Of a stretch of 64,000 nucleotides of DNA, positions 23,093 to 35,200 are shown in pieces. The translations under genes were made by a program, and so were the position numbers. A model generated the notes under the pieces. It made no database searches. It worked only from the letters and a program-made list of their open reading frames with translations, and was not told the origin of the DNA. Source of the stretch: Suillus spraguei. Lineage: Eukaryota; Basidiomycota; Agaricomycetes; Boletales; Suillaceae. Position 1 is the stretch's first letter. Each line of letters begins with the position of its first letter. The stretch is taken from contig JABCPU010000146.1 in NCBI GenBank assembly GCA_016800925.1, positions 1 through 64,000 on the forward strand, read 5' to 3'.

Positions 23093-26000
23093 CTACCGTA
23101 GCAGCTGCGCAACCCTTTTTTTCATGCCGTGTTTCCCCAATAGCCTCTCAAGCATCCGGTGCGTCTGCCCATTCCCGGAAAGGGGGGTTATACCCTCATC
23201 CGATATTGAGCGTGTACGGCGAACATCCGGCAGGGCACCATTCAGTACCTCTTCCCCATTCTGAGCTGAATCCCCATGCGGCCTGTAAAGTAAGGGCGGT
23301 GTCAGGCTTTCGCGCTTGATATGTATGGCACGGGGACATTCTCGGAGAGAGAAATCATGATGCCGGCCATCCTCATCGAGTTGTTCTGCATCATCCCACG
23401 CAAGCTCGGGTTCATTTTCAGCGTTGTACTCGGGGTCATCCCGATCCTGAAGGGCCTCCGATGGAGATTCAGAAACAAGCTTCTCCACAATACTCTCCTC
23501 CTCTGCTTGTTTGACATCGTCGCTACTTTCTTCATCTTCCTCTGCCGAGGCGGCTTCATCGTCATCCCCTTCACTACTGTCGACAAGAATTCCTGCCACC
23601 TCATCCTCCGCCTGGTTGGTTTTGTAACGCCCAACTGCACCTGCCCTCCGGATGGCACTCATGCTGCCACCTCCGCCCATCGACGCTCGCTCCTTTGGCG
23701 TCGCCTGTTTCGTAGGTAGAGGCTCATGTTCCAACTCATATAATCCAGGTTCATGGCGTACTCGTAGCCCATTCGGTAACCGCCGCTCTGGTAAAGCTTT
23801 CTGCAAGGACGGTCGATGACGAGAGCCACGAGGCGGTTCGTCGTCTCTATCATCGCTCTCCTTGCTCTCCCTGTCATTCTCCCTGTCATTTGAAGCTCTC
23901 CTGGCTCTACGCGCTTCCCGCTCCCTCTTCTCGAGCGCCGCTTCAATCCAGCTCTCAGAAGCATCGCGCATGCCCCTTACACACTCCTCAGTCTCCTCCA
24001 AGCTTTCGACGCGTTTGTAAACCTCGAGCACGACGTCGGGTGAGTATCCATGCGCGGCAGCGATACGTGATATCAGGGATCTGAATCCAACAGAAGCGGA
24101 TAGGGGTAAGTCAACGGGTGTTATGAGCGTAGGTGGAACTGGTGGAATCGCAGGCCCAGGCGTGATAAGATAACCGGAAAGGTCAGCCGGTATGGTCGAT
24201 GGTGTGGAATGGACAGGGAAGGAGCGGCGGTGAGATAAGTGAGATGCTGAGCTACTGCCTCTAGAATGAGAGATTCGGGAAGCTGACACTGCTGATAGAG
24301 TGCGAAGGTCCACGCGTGGCAAGTCATAGCCACCGACTGTCTTTCTCCGGTGTCGCTTTTGAGTACGATTGAGCAGACGTTGAGCATGTGTCACCGGAGG
24401 TCCGGCATCACGTTGTTTGCCCTTGTCTGTATTGGAAGGTAGGAATGGCGAACCTGGTGTGGGAAGTGGCTGCATATTTGATCTGCGAGAAGCTAAACCA
24501 AGCGAATGTGGATTCCTTTCTTGTGGTAGGACGAGTGGGTGAGTATCTGAGATAGGGACAAACTCTTCCTTTGATGGAACCCGCGTCTGTTGGACAATAG
24601 CCATAGTACTCGAAGCAGATTCAGTAGAAATTTGAGCTGGTGACGGTGCGTTCGGTAAGGGTGCATTTTCCTTGCTCGTTCGTGGGGAGCAAGGTACAAT
24701 GACTGGCTGTTCATGTGGTAGTTCAACAGAGGATGTGTGACCTGAAGGCCCGACAGTAGTGGTTGGTTTTGAAGGCCCGGCCACAGGTTGGGCTGGGCCA
24801 ATGATGTCTCGTTTTCTGTCCCACAAACTCTTCATGTGACCCACCCCATTCGTCGAGCGATGCTTAAGAGGAGACTCAGCTGCACCTGCACCATTGCGAT
24901 TATGTGGAGGATGGGGAAGGGGAAGAAGTGGGACTTGGCTGAAGGGGTGGTGTTCAGATTCTGTACGGTGTGGTGAAGAGGAGCTTGAGGTAGCTGGGAT
25001 TCCGGCTCGTGCTTTAGAGGCTCTACAGCGAGTTGTGATGTCTGAGACTCGACTCCGTTAACGGGATGGGATTCACGTCCTTGAGCCGCTGAAGAAGTTA
25101 ATGCAGTAGATCTCTGTGCTACCTCTTTCTCTTTACCCTTCTTGCCCCGAACGGGAGGCCAAGCCATCGTTTGTTTCTCTTCAGAATGACCACCTGGTCG
25201 TACACGACCCAGCCGATCAGTAAGCGCCGTTGTAAAGTGCCCTTCTACTATTTTTGGGAGAATTTTCGTCTTCAAAGGGGTAGAATGATCATGTGTTGGC
25301 GAGGGGGAGCCAAAAATGGGAGAAACGAACTTGCGCTTCAAAGCTTGTTTAGGCCGTGATAGCGGTTTGGGGGTGACTACCTGCTGTGAAGATGATGGAA
25401 GAGGCTGAGAACTTGGTGGAAGCTGGGATGAGATCGGTGGTAGGATCCTGACAGGCGAATTGAGTTGAGACGACAGGACAGGTATGGTATCCGAGCGAGA
25501 AGGGAGCGAACGAATATTTAACGTGCTTGCTGGTTTCGGGGAAGGTGGAGGCACGTCGGACTGATAAGGTTGAGAACTACGAGCTAAGTCACTTGGTTCA
25601 ATGGCGGGAATTTGGCGTGTCCCATCAGTCTTGACCAAAGGCGAGCGACTACTCCCGGCGCCTGGGTGGTCTCTCTCTAGTTTCGGTCGCTTTACTTTCC
25701 GCTGCCCAGAACTGTCTTGACCACCAGTACGCTTTTTTCCCTTGCCGGTCTCTTTCGAACGATCCCTCGCAGCTTCCTCCTCATCTGAGGGTAGAAACTG
25801 AGGCTCCGTCCCCGATTGCTTTTCCGGGTTGATTCCTTTCTTCTTCTGATACTTCAATATCTTCCTATCAAATTCTTCCATATTTTTCCTGTATCTGCTC
25901 TGCCAGGACTGCCATGAGTGTGTCTTGGACCAGTTCCATTTGTTGTCGACCTACATCAGTGTTAGAACTTGTTTCACAACATAGACATGAAAAAACTCGC

Positions 26001-26195
26001 GTTTTCTTCAAGGCGCTTGTACAAGGCATTTCCACTTCTGTATTTCTTAGTAGGATTATATGTCGCAATGTATTTCATGAGGAGGGTGTCCTCGTCTGCG
26101 GTGAAGCTCGCACGAACACTAAAAGAAATATGGTAAGTCAATAGCAGTAATTGTGCAGATACAAATACGAACCTTTTTGTTGGGACTTGCGACAT
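23093..26195 (-). CDS. RAP1: Rap1-type Myb protein (telomere-binding family)
   Basis: Exon 1 is 26173-26195 (ATG), exon 2 is 26001-26118, and exon 3 starts at 25950. Spliced, residues 12-75 or so form a Rap1/TERF2IP-type Myb domain: FTADEDTLLMKYI, RSGNALYKRLEEN, then THSWQSWQSRYRKN. The second intron (25951-26000) has a GC donor (GCGAGT) and a good CTAAC branch point. The long disordered Ser/Pro-rich middle spans about 24850-25880. There the frame must move to a second long frame (23093-24844), either by a short intron (a candidate is about 25017-25072) or by a frameshift. Toward the C-terminus come a helical block (SLISRIAAAHGYSPDVVLEV), a charged KRE-rich region and acidic tracts. No BRCT domain precedes the Myb. 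Rap1 acts at telomeres within the shelterin-like complex; this role is inferred from family. Confidence 0.75.
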
Positions 26196-27050
26196 ATTTG
26201 GTGTTCAGTATATGCATATGTGTAGTAGTGCTAGGTCAAGCCTAAGGTGCCGGTGAACGAGCAGGCGCGTCTCGTACTAAGTGACGCGTCGAAATCACGC
26301 GGGTAATGTCACGTCACGCCTTCCAAATACAGTTATAAGCCCCTGGTTATAATCACCACAAGTACTAGTCACGATGGTGCTAGACCGTGTGGAACTACGA
26401 CGGTCACAGTTGCGTGCAAAGAAACTACCAAAACCTCGCATAAATTTATTAGGTGCCAGTACTGTCACAGCGAAAGCCAATTCCGGATTTCCGGAGAATA
26501 AAAGATATCGCTTATATGCCACAATCACAAAGTAGATGGTGTCTTGTCTTGTGGAAGGGTTTAATCAGTCCAGGCGTGCCTTCTCTTGCGCACAGGCAAT
26601 GTGTGACTAGTTCTGGCGCGTGCGGCGTGTGCCGGACACAGCACGTGCAACGAAACAGTCCGCTGTCGATGACTAAAGTAACAAAAGGAACGCCATACAT
26701 CATGTACAGGCAACAACTTCTTGATAAATAATATCATAGAGGTGGAGGCCCTCGCCCTGCATACGGTGCCACATTAAAAGTTAGCACATTCTGGTATTCT
26801 CTCACCAACCTACTGTCGATAGAGAGAAATTTGTGTACCGCGGGCGGGTTCTACCACTTGAAGATCACCTTCTTTACCAATAAGTCGACTCAGTCATATA
26901 GAAAGTACAACTGATGTAGGATGTGAGCATCATGCTGGGACAAAAATGTCATTGAATAGGCTATGTGAGCATGAACGAGGATGTGATATCCAATGCCATA
27001 TGGGGTACAAACTGAAAGTAAATAACTTTGAAGAGTCATAAATTACGAAG
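26196..27050. other. Promoter of the Rap1 gene and 3' flank of the F-box gene
   Basis: These 850 bp hold no supported gene; open frames are short and lack motifs. Confidence 0.5.
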
Positions 27051-28373
27051 TTACATGTAACGAACTCCCTCTGTCGAAAAGGCAAAATGAGCAAGATGGT
27101 CTTCAAGGGTTGGTAATTCAAATATACCAGACAAGAGTCGTCCCTTGTGATCTTCCAGGCGGAGCTTACTCCCTTTAAAAAGCTCCGATGCATGAACCAG
27201 TGCTTTGCGATGACTCTTCAACAAGTCCCTTACATTAAAAGGGTTTATAAATCGAATGGTGCGCAGTGCCGGCATTTCGTCCTCAAAACGCGCAAGAGCG
27301 GAAATAACGAGCTTATAAGTTTTTGTGGACGACTGGTTTCGATAACAGCACAAACCCAGGAATTCGACAGGAATTGATTTGAATGACTTGGCATTGAATG
27401 GCTCCCAATAATCGAACATAATCGTGAGACGGCGAAGATGCGGACAGTACGCTGCGAGTATATTTATTTGGTCGTTATGTCCAGGCCAACACATATGGAC
27501 TGAAGATAAGTTGCTCCCGTGCTTCTCCAGAAATGGGATAAGAAGTGGTTCCGACATCGGAAAAGGAAAGCGGTATGACAATTCGCAAAACACAGGTAAT
27601 TGGGTTGGAGCCATACGATAGAAGATATCATTCAATGGTACACCGAGCGTCGTGCATGAGGAGAGGGTGCAGGTAGTCTTTGACGTCGTACCAGTCAGGA
27701 AATAAGGACAGTGTAAAACACGCAGCTGCCGCGTTGCAGTGATCAAATCATGCATCCCATGGAGTCGTGGCAGCAAGCCATGTGATGCCCAGTAGATTAT
27801 TTTAAGACTAGAGGCGATATGGGCAAGAGCGTTCATTACAATGTCTGGCATGGCCAAAAAGCCATAGAGATTTGGTGGGACATCAACTGATACGATGGCA
27901 AGATTCGGAAGACACCTGACAACTGCTGCGAGAAGTTCCAAATCTGTGTCCCCATGAGCCTGGCTCTCGTCGCGTATTGCGATGTCCAGCCTTTCAGTAA
28001 AAGAGCCTAGAGGCCGTTCACCCAGAACCACGCCTTTCCCGAGAGCCGAGGATGCTAGTGCGCTGGCGAGCGATGACAGACACCGACCTCGGCCGATGAA
28101 AATCGATCTGTAAAGGAATGGCGTAGCCAGGTGCCACCACTTTTTGCAAACCCGAACAAGGTAACGCCTGGTCACTAAGGAGCGCCTGATGAGAGGATAG
28201 TGATCGCGGTTGAAAAGAAACCCAAGAATGCCCGAATATTCGTAAATCTCAGGAATAAAGATGTCTGGGACGTATGTGGCATGATGAAAAATGATCTCCC
28301 AAAGTTCTGGAGGAAGCTCCGGGATATTTGCGCGGCGTCTTGCCTTGAGTGCAGAAACAGAGTTGGGTATCAT
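27051..28373 (-). CDS. F-box protein with degenerate leucine-rich C-terminal region
   Basis: A single-exon frame of 440 residues starts at the ATG at 28373. Residues 15-30 (IPELPPELWEIIFHHA) are an F-box core, and residues 60-95 (RRYLVRVCKKWWHLATPFLYRS) complete the usual agaric F-box pattern. The remainder is an alternating hydrophobic region like the irregular LRR-type repeats of fungal F-box proteins. Such proteins link a substrate to an SCF ubiquitin ligase through Skp1; the substrate is unknown. It is divergent from ALG2 with about 255 bp between the two starts, which probably share regulatory sequence. Confidence 0.8.
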   Translation of the reverse strand: MIPNSVSALKARRRANIPELPPELWEIIFHHATYVPDIFIPEIYEYSGILGFLFNRDHYPLIRRSLVTRRYLVRVCKKWWHLATPFLYRSIFIGRGRCLSSLASALASSALGKGVVLGERPLGSFTERLDIAIRDESQAHGDTDLELLAAVVRCLPNLAIVSVDVPPNLYGFLAMPDIVMNALAHIASSLKIIYWASHGLLPRLHGMHDLITATRQLRVLHCPYFLTGTTSKTTCTLSSCTTLGVPLNDIFYRMAPTQLPVFCELSYRFPFPMSEPLLIPFLEKHGSNLSSVHMCWPGHNDQINILAAYCPHLRRLTIMFDYWEPFNAKSFKSIPVEFLGLCCYRNQSSTKTYKLVISALARFEDEMPALRTIRFINPFNVRDLLKSHRKALVHASELFKGSKLRLEDHKGRLLSGIFELPTLEDHLAHFAFSTEGVRYM

Positions 28374-28628
28374 TCTGGAGTGATTTAAATGTAACTAAGC
28401 CCAATCGCTCTATCTTAGCACAGACTTGTAAATAAACAAGACGTTGTATTACTGACCTTATGAGCCTCAGGTACTCTATTTGATTGAATTACCGATCCAA
28501 GGCAATAAACTGTTTTGAGAGTTGGAGTTGAAGTCGGAGAGTGACTCAGTGAGCGTGACAAACGGTCACCAATTCAAGCCTATTTGCAACTCATACCAGC
28601 ACGAGCTACTGCTCGTTAAATTTGAAGG

Positions 28629-30328
28629 ATGGTGAAGAGCTCAAAGTTGCGCATTGCGTTTATTCACCCTGACTTAGGAATTGGTGTGTATGTCATGTGT
28701 GGATTCGAATATAGAGCCCAACTCACATTATGACACGTAGGAGGAGCTGAAAGACTGGTTGTAGACGCTGCATTGGGTTTGCAATCCCTGGGTCACTCTG
28801 TGCATATATATACCTCTCATCATGACCAGCACCGCTGTTTTGATGAAACGAGAGATGGTACGTCAGAAATGCTTGTTCGGTGACCGGGTTACCATTATGC
28901 AGCCCTCCTTTACAGGAAGATTGTGCATCCATCATGTACTCCCACCGCTACCTCGGTCTATACGAGGAATGTTTCATATCATGTTTGCACATGCAAGGCA
29001 GCTACATTTGACAATGCACCTCATGTGCACGTCAGCGCATCAATATGATGTCTTCTTCGTTGATCAACTCTCTACTTGCATACCGTTCCTCCGAAGGTTT
29101 TGTGGGAAGCGCGTCGTCTTCTACTGCCATTTTCCGGACAAGCTTCTCGCAAATGGCGCCTATGAGGAGGACCAGCGGGTGAAGAATGTCAGTATGTTGA
29201 AACGCATCTATCGCTTCCCAATGGATTGGCTAGAGGAGGTGACTACAAGTATGTTTACCACGGCTTGTACAGAATTCACATTTACCGGAGATCTAGCACA
29301 GGCTGACCTAATTCTCGCCAACTCGAAGTTCACTGCACGAGTGACCAAGTCGCACTTCTCTTCCCTTAGACATCAGCTGAAAGTCGTCTATCCTGGAATT
29401 AACATTGCAGCCTATATTTCACCAATCGACTCATCAAATCCTGATATCCTTCAGGTTGCTTCGTAAGTGTATTTTTGTTTCCTTCATGCATGAATCATTC
29501 GAACACTCGGTTAAGACGACGGCGAACACTATTGTCCCTCAACCGGTTTGAAATGAAGAAGAATGCTGCCTTAGCAATAGAAGCATTTGCCATACTGCGG
29601 AACAAGGATCCGAACACATCAGACGTGAGGCTGGTTCTTGCTGGTCGGTTGAGTAACAGTCATCGTATAAGTTCATCACTGACTATCTTCCAGGTGCCTA
29701 CGATCCTCGTCTAGAGGATAACATACGCACACTGAAATCCCTTATCGAACTGGCTCAGGTCAATGGTCTAACTTACAATGTCATTACACCGTTACAGTCC
29801 CGCGAGGCAGTACCATCGTTCCAGAAGATAACCCCGAATGAGCCGGATATATTGTTCCTCTTAAACTTTACCACCGCCCAGCGTTCAGGTCTACTCCAGG
29901 CTCAATCTACACTCGCTCTATTATATACCCCAGCTAACGAACATTTCGGAATTGGACCAGTGGAAGGCATGATATGTGGCCTGCCAATACTTGCCTGCGA
30001 CAGCGGTGGCCCCACCGAGAGTATCGTTGACCAACCAGCAGATCAAAGGACCGGATGGCTCTACGGTCCCCAGCCATCAGTGTGGGCTCAAGCATTGGAA
30101 GACATTTGTAATCTCTCGGAGACAGATAGGAAGGCGCTCTCTGCGAGAGCTCGGGACCGTGCACAGAAGATGTTTGGAATGGAGGCGATGGCGAAGTCCC
30201 TCGACGACGCATTGGAAGAAGCAGTATCTATGGGACCAGTGTCAAGAACGGGGATGTGGGTCGTGGTGTCTGCGGTTCTGGGGCTACTGGCGGTTTTTAT
30301 CTTTCGGTATGGATTGTTTTCAGGATAG
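28629..30328 (+). CDS. ALG2: Alpha-1,3/1,6-mannosyltransferase ALG2
   Basis: Proposed exons are 28629-28683, 28741-28857, 28916-29248, 29291-29462, 29516-29643 and 29694-30328. The protein begins [20 protein letters not shown], the GT4 glycine-rich donor-site motif. It has the ALG2 signature blocks [16 protein letters not shown] and [20 protein letters not shown], and ends the catalytic part with the EX7E-type [22 protein letters not shown]. The C-terminus has a hydrophobic segment (about 30255-30310). ALG2 adds the second and third mannoses to the dolichol-linked N-glycan precursor on the cytosolic ER face. The 42-bp intron at 29249-29290 is in frame and is inferred from family alignment only. 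Confidence 0.93.
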
Positions 30329-30386
30329 CTCTTTGACTGTGAATGGACAGGACCTTTTTGCGGTTATTCGATAGGTCAGGATCTTA

Positions 30387-31828
30387 TCAAAAATTTCGCG
30401 TAATAGCGAAGTCCTTGAACCAAGTATACTGTTGTTTGGGAGTGGCCCAGCCATTTCCGTGCCCGCCGAAGAAGGTGCTGAAGAAAAGGCCGACAAACCC
30501 GACCGCTGGTTCATCGCTTGAATCACCGGTAATTGTACTCAAGTCAGGGATCCTGTCAGTGACAAGGATCGTTGGGGCTTCTCGTGCCGTATGGACGGTG
30601 GATGATTGAGAAGTCATGACTTCTTGCGCTGTGGCAGTTACTGCCAAAATTCCCAGCAGACCACCTTGTGTTTGCTGTGGGGTTGGCGATGTCGAAGACT
30701 TGGAAGAGGTTTTTGATTTCGGCTTCTTCTGCAGAGGTGCTTCGCGATAAAATATGTCTGTTCGTTTGATCGCCTGCATCCCGTTAACAAACAAAGCAAA
30801 CGCTCCGTCCTGCTTTCCAGGCGTGTTGAGCACGACGTCCTGGCGTAATGTCGTCCAATTCCCTGTGCTGTAGTGGAACGATCCCCTTCCGATTGAGAGC
30901 CCATACTCGGAATCGCAGACCGACTGGGGATCGGAACATAATGCCTTTGTTTGTTTGCTCTTTGGAGCGTACTGTGAACAGGTCAGCCCCTTCATAATTT
31001 TAAAGTGGACCAACGAACTAGATATAGTTCCCCGGCACCGCCTTGCCTCCACATCAACCGTGTGCTAAAGCAGTCTTCAGCAGCAGCGCCACCAGAACAG
31101 CCTGTATGACCGCCGTACAGACCCGGTAGCTTTCCGCCCTTCACCCAGTCGAAATCCGCCGGAAAATAGACGCTGTATTCCATTGTGACATTTTTGGCAC
31201 CGCTCAGGTTCAATGGCGACGCATAAAACTCCGCCCCACCAGGGGATTTGCTGGAAGGGTTGACGGAGTATGCCGGATAGACAAGCTGTAAGGCGGCGGT
31301 GAAGTCCGTAATGTTCGGTGTGTCTGTTGTGCTTTGTGACTCGATTATATTCTGGGCATATACAGATCCCCCTGATACAATAGCAAGTGCAGAAACACTG
31401 TCGATGATGGCGATATTCTGCTTCCCGCTGGGGAAGTGAGTGACGTTGAATGCAGATAAGTCTTTCATGTCCGGAGGAGCCGCCCATGCTGTTCGACTGC
31501 CCCATAGCGTGCTAGTGGTTGTCGCAGTGGCTGTTGCAGTCACAGTCTCGACGACTGTAGACGTGGACGTGGGAGTAAATGCAATCGTAGTTGTCACGAC
31601 GTCGGTGACTACGATTGTAATGGCTGTCGTGACGGTAGCTTGTGAAGGGGTTGTCAGGGATGTGCCGACAGACGTTGACGCTGGGCTGCGGAAAGACTGA
31701 CTAACGGAAGGAAAAATAATCGCAGAGCCCAACTGGGCAGTCGTGCTGACACCCGCAGGGTTCGCAGGTACAGCCAAAACAGTTGGTATAGCCAGCGCTA
31801 TCATAAAAAGTAGAGCTGTTAATAGCAT
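30387..31828 (-). CDS. Secreted polysaccharide lyase family 14-like protein
   Basis: The ATG at 31828 begins a signal peptide (MLLTALLFMIALAIPTVLAV). Exons 31019-31828 and 30387-30971 flank a 47-bp intron (30972-31018), giving 464 residues. A Thr/Ser-rich linker covers residues 30-105. The fold region follows with MEYSVYFPADFDWVKGGKLP, GLYGGHTGCSGG and FSTRLMWRQGGAGELYLY, then SIGRGSFHYSTGNWTTLRQ and LNTPGKQDG. This matches fungal PL14 (alginate/glucuronan lyase-like jelly roll) enzymes. A Ser/Lys-rich insertion and a C-terminal FVNGMQAI...FFSTFFGGHG segment complete it. Its likely role is cleavage of uronic-acid polysaccharides outside the cell. The substrate is not shown. Confidence 0.82.
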
Positions 31829-33369
31829 CCTGCTGAGAGTATCACTTTTCTAGAGAAGCATGCGCACGACGTGCGCCACGCAGACACGTGCAGATGATAT
31901 TTAATTTGAATCTGGCAGTCCAGAACAAAATCGGTGAGTTCATGAGTGGACGAAATTCAGATGTAGGTGCTCTGGTCTGTTACATGGTCATTTTTAGACC
32001 TGTTTGTATTTTGAATTGACGGCAGTAATTTTTGAATTGAAAACTACTACTAAGTGTTCTGGCCCACTGGCAGTAATTGGCTACCAGTAACGTGCAAGGT
32101 CTTGCAAAACTGTGAGTGACTGGACATGTGTGGCTGTTGTTTGCTGTGCCTGTGGCGGCACTGTAGATCTGTCTGTTACTACAAAAACATAAATTTCACA
32201 TGTTCTGTGAAAATTGTAGTTTACTGATGCCAACGTAGTGTCTTTTACCTTCATAAACCGTAACCTCCTTTATTTTTCCTCTCAGTATCTGTCCGTGTTG
32301 AACAGCATCCATTTGTATTTTCTTTAAGAGATCTTTCAGCAGATATCACTATTCATAAGCACACCATCTGAGTCTCAGATGGTGTGCTTAGTACAAACTG
32401 GTAATTCCTCAACAATGCTAAATATTCCCATGCGAAAGCGGTCAGCAGATTTACGAAGATTATTGCGATGCTTTACAATATATTGCTTTAAAAATCCTTA
32501 TCATTTGTTCACTGTTTCACTGATGCACTTCGGGGGTCTGACATACAGGTGGCGAGGGATAAACGCTCAGAACAGTTGGAGTTGGACCCTTCGTTGTCAA
32601 TTGATGCTAACAGTATGATCGCCAGTCCCCGCGGACCACTATGAAATGATGAATGCCCCATGGGATGGATGGTTTGATGATACGGCGGTGTTGGCAGCGG
32701 AGGCTCAGAGCGTCATGTGGGCGGCATACTTTGTTTGGAAAATTGATGGTCCAGTCCAGGGTACGGTTGAAAAATCCCCGCGACTTTTCAATCGTATGAG
32801 GTGGCAAAAAAATGTATCCGTTGAGTATCTACTACAGGTAGAAGTGCCTGTTGAGTCAGAATGAATAGTACGACCGTTGCATGCAATCTACAAGTGCCGA
32901 ATGCGACAAATACAGGAAGGTGGCCGATAAACAATTTGAAGTCATGGTGTAAAAGAAATATTGATGAGCGACCAATGAGCAACTATACAGCAATCCGATG
33001 ATCATACCAAGGCCCAAGGGGCGAAAGGTATCGAAGAGGTCAGAGGGTCTAGACCAATCAACACGGCCACGACATATCTATGTTGAAATTAGTGATTTGC
33101 AAAAATAGCAGGGTACTAGATCTGTAAGGATTCCACAGGATTGGGTAGAATCATGCTCACTAGAACGCTCACACACACCACACACACAACACACAAGCAC
33201 CCGGAACCCAGTTTATTTAATTTAAAATGCCTTTAAAATAGTACAAGTAGCCAGTCCATTTAAAATCCTGGAATTCCCTACAATATTCTTGACGCAAGTT
33301 TGAAAAGTCTCGAAAGGAAGTTTTCCTTGATGTAAGCCATGGTAGGCTGGAGTAAGACGTAGTTTGTCT
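31829..33369. other. 1.5-kb intergenic region, including a perfect palindrome and CA-rich tract
   Basis: No gene is supported. It holds the upstream region of the PL14-like gene, a perfect 35-bp palindrome at 32356-32390, and an imperfect CA-repeat tract at about 33168-33200. Confidence 0.55.
32356..32390. repeat. Perfect 35-bp palindrome (17-bp arms, 1-bp centre)
   Basis: The left arm 32356-32372 (TAAGCACACCATCTGAG) is the exact reverse complement of 32374-32390. It is not next to a recognised gene or transposon. Confidence 0.85.
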
Positions 33370-34590
33370 CTAGTTATTCCTCCGATACATCAAATGGACT
33401 TCAGATATATGCCGCCACATAGAGGAGCGGTGCATGACGTCCGTTGAGGGATTACCTCGACTTTGATAGCTGCAGCGTTCCCATTGGCATTTGATCTTGG
33501 GATTCTTGACACGAAGATGGCGGTCAAGGCAATGTTGTCTTAAATCATCCAAGGTTCCTTCATATCCACAGCATGCACCGTTATGTACCCACCGGCAAAG
33601 GAGGGGAGATCGCTGGTCGATTGGCAGTTCCGACTGGGGTGAGGGGTGTTGAAAACTAACGTTCACGCTTCCTATATCAGGAAGATGATATGGCACACTT
33701 TGCGAAGGGCCATGGGAGACAGTAGTCCCGAAATTTCCTGGTGTCCATGATATGGCGCTACTCCCATTGTTAGATTTATGTAAGGCCAATAGGTAGCATA
33801 CTTACTTAGGGTTTGCCATCATGGGAACAACAGAATGCATATCCAAGGCGGTCATCTCGCATTGCGAGGACGTGAGTGCCAAAGTGTGGCGGATCGGTCT
33901 TGGCCGGTGTATGAGTATGAAGGCGCATGCAACAAATAAGTGTGACGAAGAACATACGTTAAAGATGTGTGTGGAAACAAATGGGTCCTTCCCATGGCTG
34001 GATGACTAAGGGCCTCAAACCTGGCACCTTCCAGATCGTGGAGATATGGCACACTTTGCGAAGGGCCATGTAAGACAGCGTTCCAGGTAGTGCTACTCGT
34101 GTTATTAGACTAATGTGAGGAAGATGAGAAGTGCGCTAACTTGGAGTTCGTCATCGCAGGCACGACAGAATATGTATCCAAGGTGGTTATATCATATTGC
34201 CAGGACACGGGCGAAGTGTGGCCGATCGGTCCCGGCCTGTGTATGAGGTGAGGGTGAACACGAGCAAATAAGTGACGAAAGGCATACATAAGGGATGCAT
34301 GTGGAGACAAGTAGACTGTTCCCGTGGTTGGATGACTGGAGGTCCCGGACCTTACATCTCCTATGTTATGGGGAGTTGGTAAATTATGCGGGGAACCATG
34401 CAAGACACCATTTCTGCTCGATGGACTGTCTGAAGTCCATGGGACAATGCTACTTATGTCATTATATTTATGTAAGAACAATAGGGAGCGTACTAACTTG
34501 GGATTTTCCATAACAGACACATCTGACGTGGTCACAACATTTTGCAAGGACGCCAATGAACTGTAGTTGTTGTGTACGAGGCTCATTAAG
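33370..34590 (-). CDS. Zinc-finger-like gene with tandemly duplicated exon-intron units
   Basis: The terminal exon (33370 to about 33790) encodes a Cys/His-rich module: LLCRWVHNGACCGY, LDDLRQHCLDRH, then KCQWERC-YQS and MWRHISEVH. The spacing resembles paired C2H2-type fingers. Upstream, at least three diverged copies of a ~330-356-bp unit follow each other (starts of matching segments at 33687, 34043 and about 34376). Each has the same exon text (HKSNN-SSAISW versus HKYNDISSIVPW) and an intron of about 48 bp at the same place. Copy B shows a frame break, so either part of the locus is decaying or my exon limits are wrong. The exon at 35201-35542 ends at a strong donor and may be the 5' end of this gene. 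No function is assigned. Confidence 0.4.
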
Positions 34591-34657
34591 TGAAAAATAA
34601 ATGATGACAGAGGGCATACATTTGGAGTGAAAATTCGTTGCTTCCCGTCGCCGGGGG

Positions 34658-34690
34658 ACTGGAGCCGAAGCCGAAGCCGAAGCCGATACC
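34658..34690. repeat. GCCGAA hexanucleotide microsatellite
   Basis: About five head-to-tail copies of a 6-bp unit (GAAGCC/GCCGAA) lie upstream of the duplicated exon units. Confidence 0.8.
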
Positions 34691-35200
34691 TCTATTGTGC
34701 TGGTCACTTGGGGGAGTTGGTGGGTTATGCGCAACGCTATATTTGCCGAGTGTTGTCGAATTTGGTGGTGGTAAAGCAGACATCTTCAAGTTGTGGAATG
34801 GGAGAGGCAAGTTTGTTCTGCAAGAGAGAAAGGGCTTCCCATGTCTTTATACCATACCCCGTCATAACAAACGAAAGATATCCAAAAACAATATCTGTAA
34901 AATTGCCTTATGAAATGATTGAAGGCGAACATTTGCGGCCTTACGTCCCCTGAAGAAATAGTTAATCCGACATAGTTCTTAGATAGCATACCGACTGTGG
35001 CAGATCCATCTGTTCTTTTCAAATCGACCATACCGTGATACATAACAACAGTCAGATCGGCGAGCTCGACCTTGACTAGTCTCCTTGCGCCTATCTTGTG
35101 TGGGCCGGTGAGTTATATTGACAGCTGTATTTGAGTCTTCGGTTTCTATGGTCCAAGATTACGCCAATCAGACAACAAAGAGATGTCAAAAATGGACTAC

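Noticed and set aside
33168..33200. CA-rich tract as a functional element
   Set aside because: It is a short imperfect microsatellite with nothing else to support a role.
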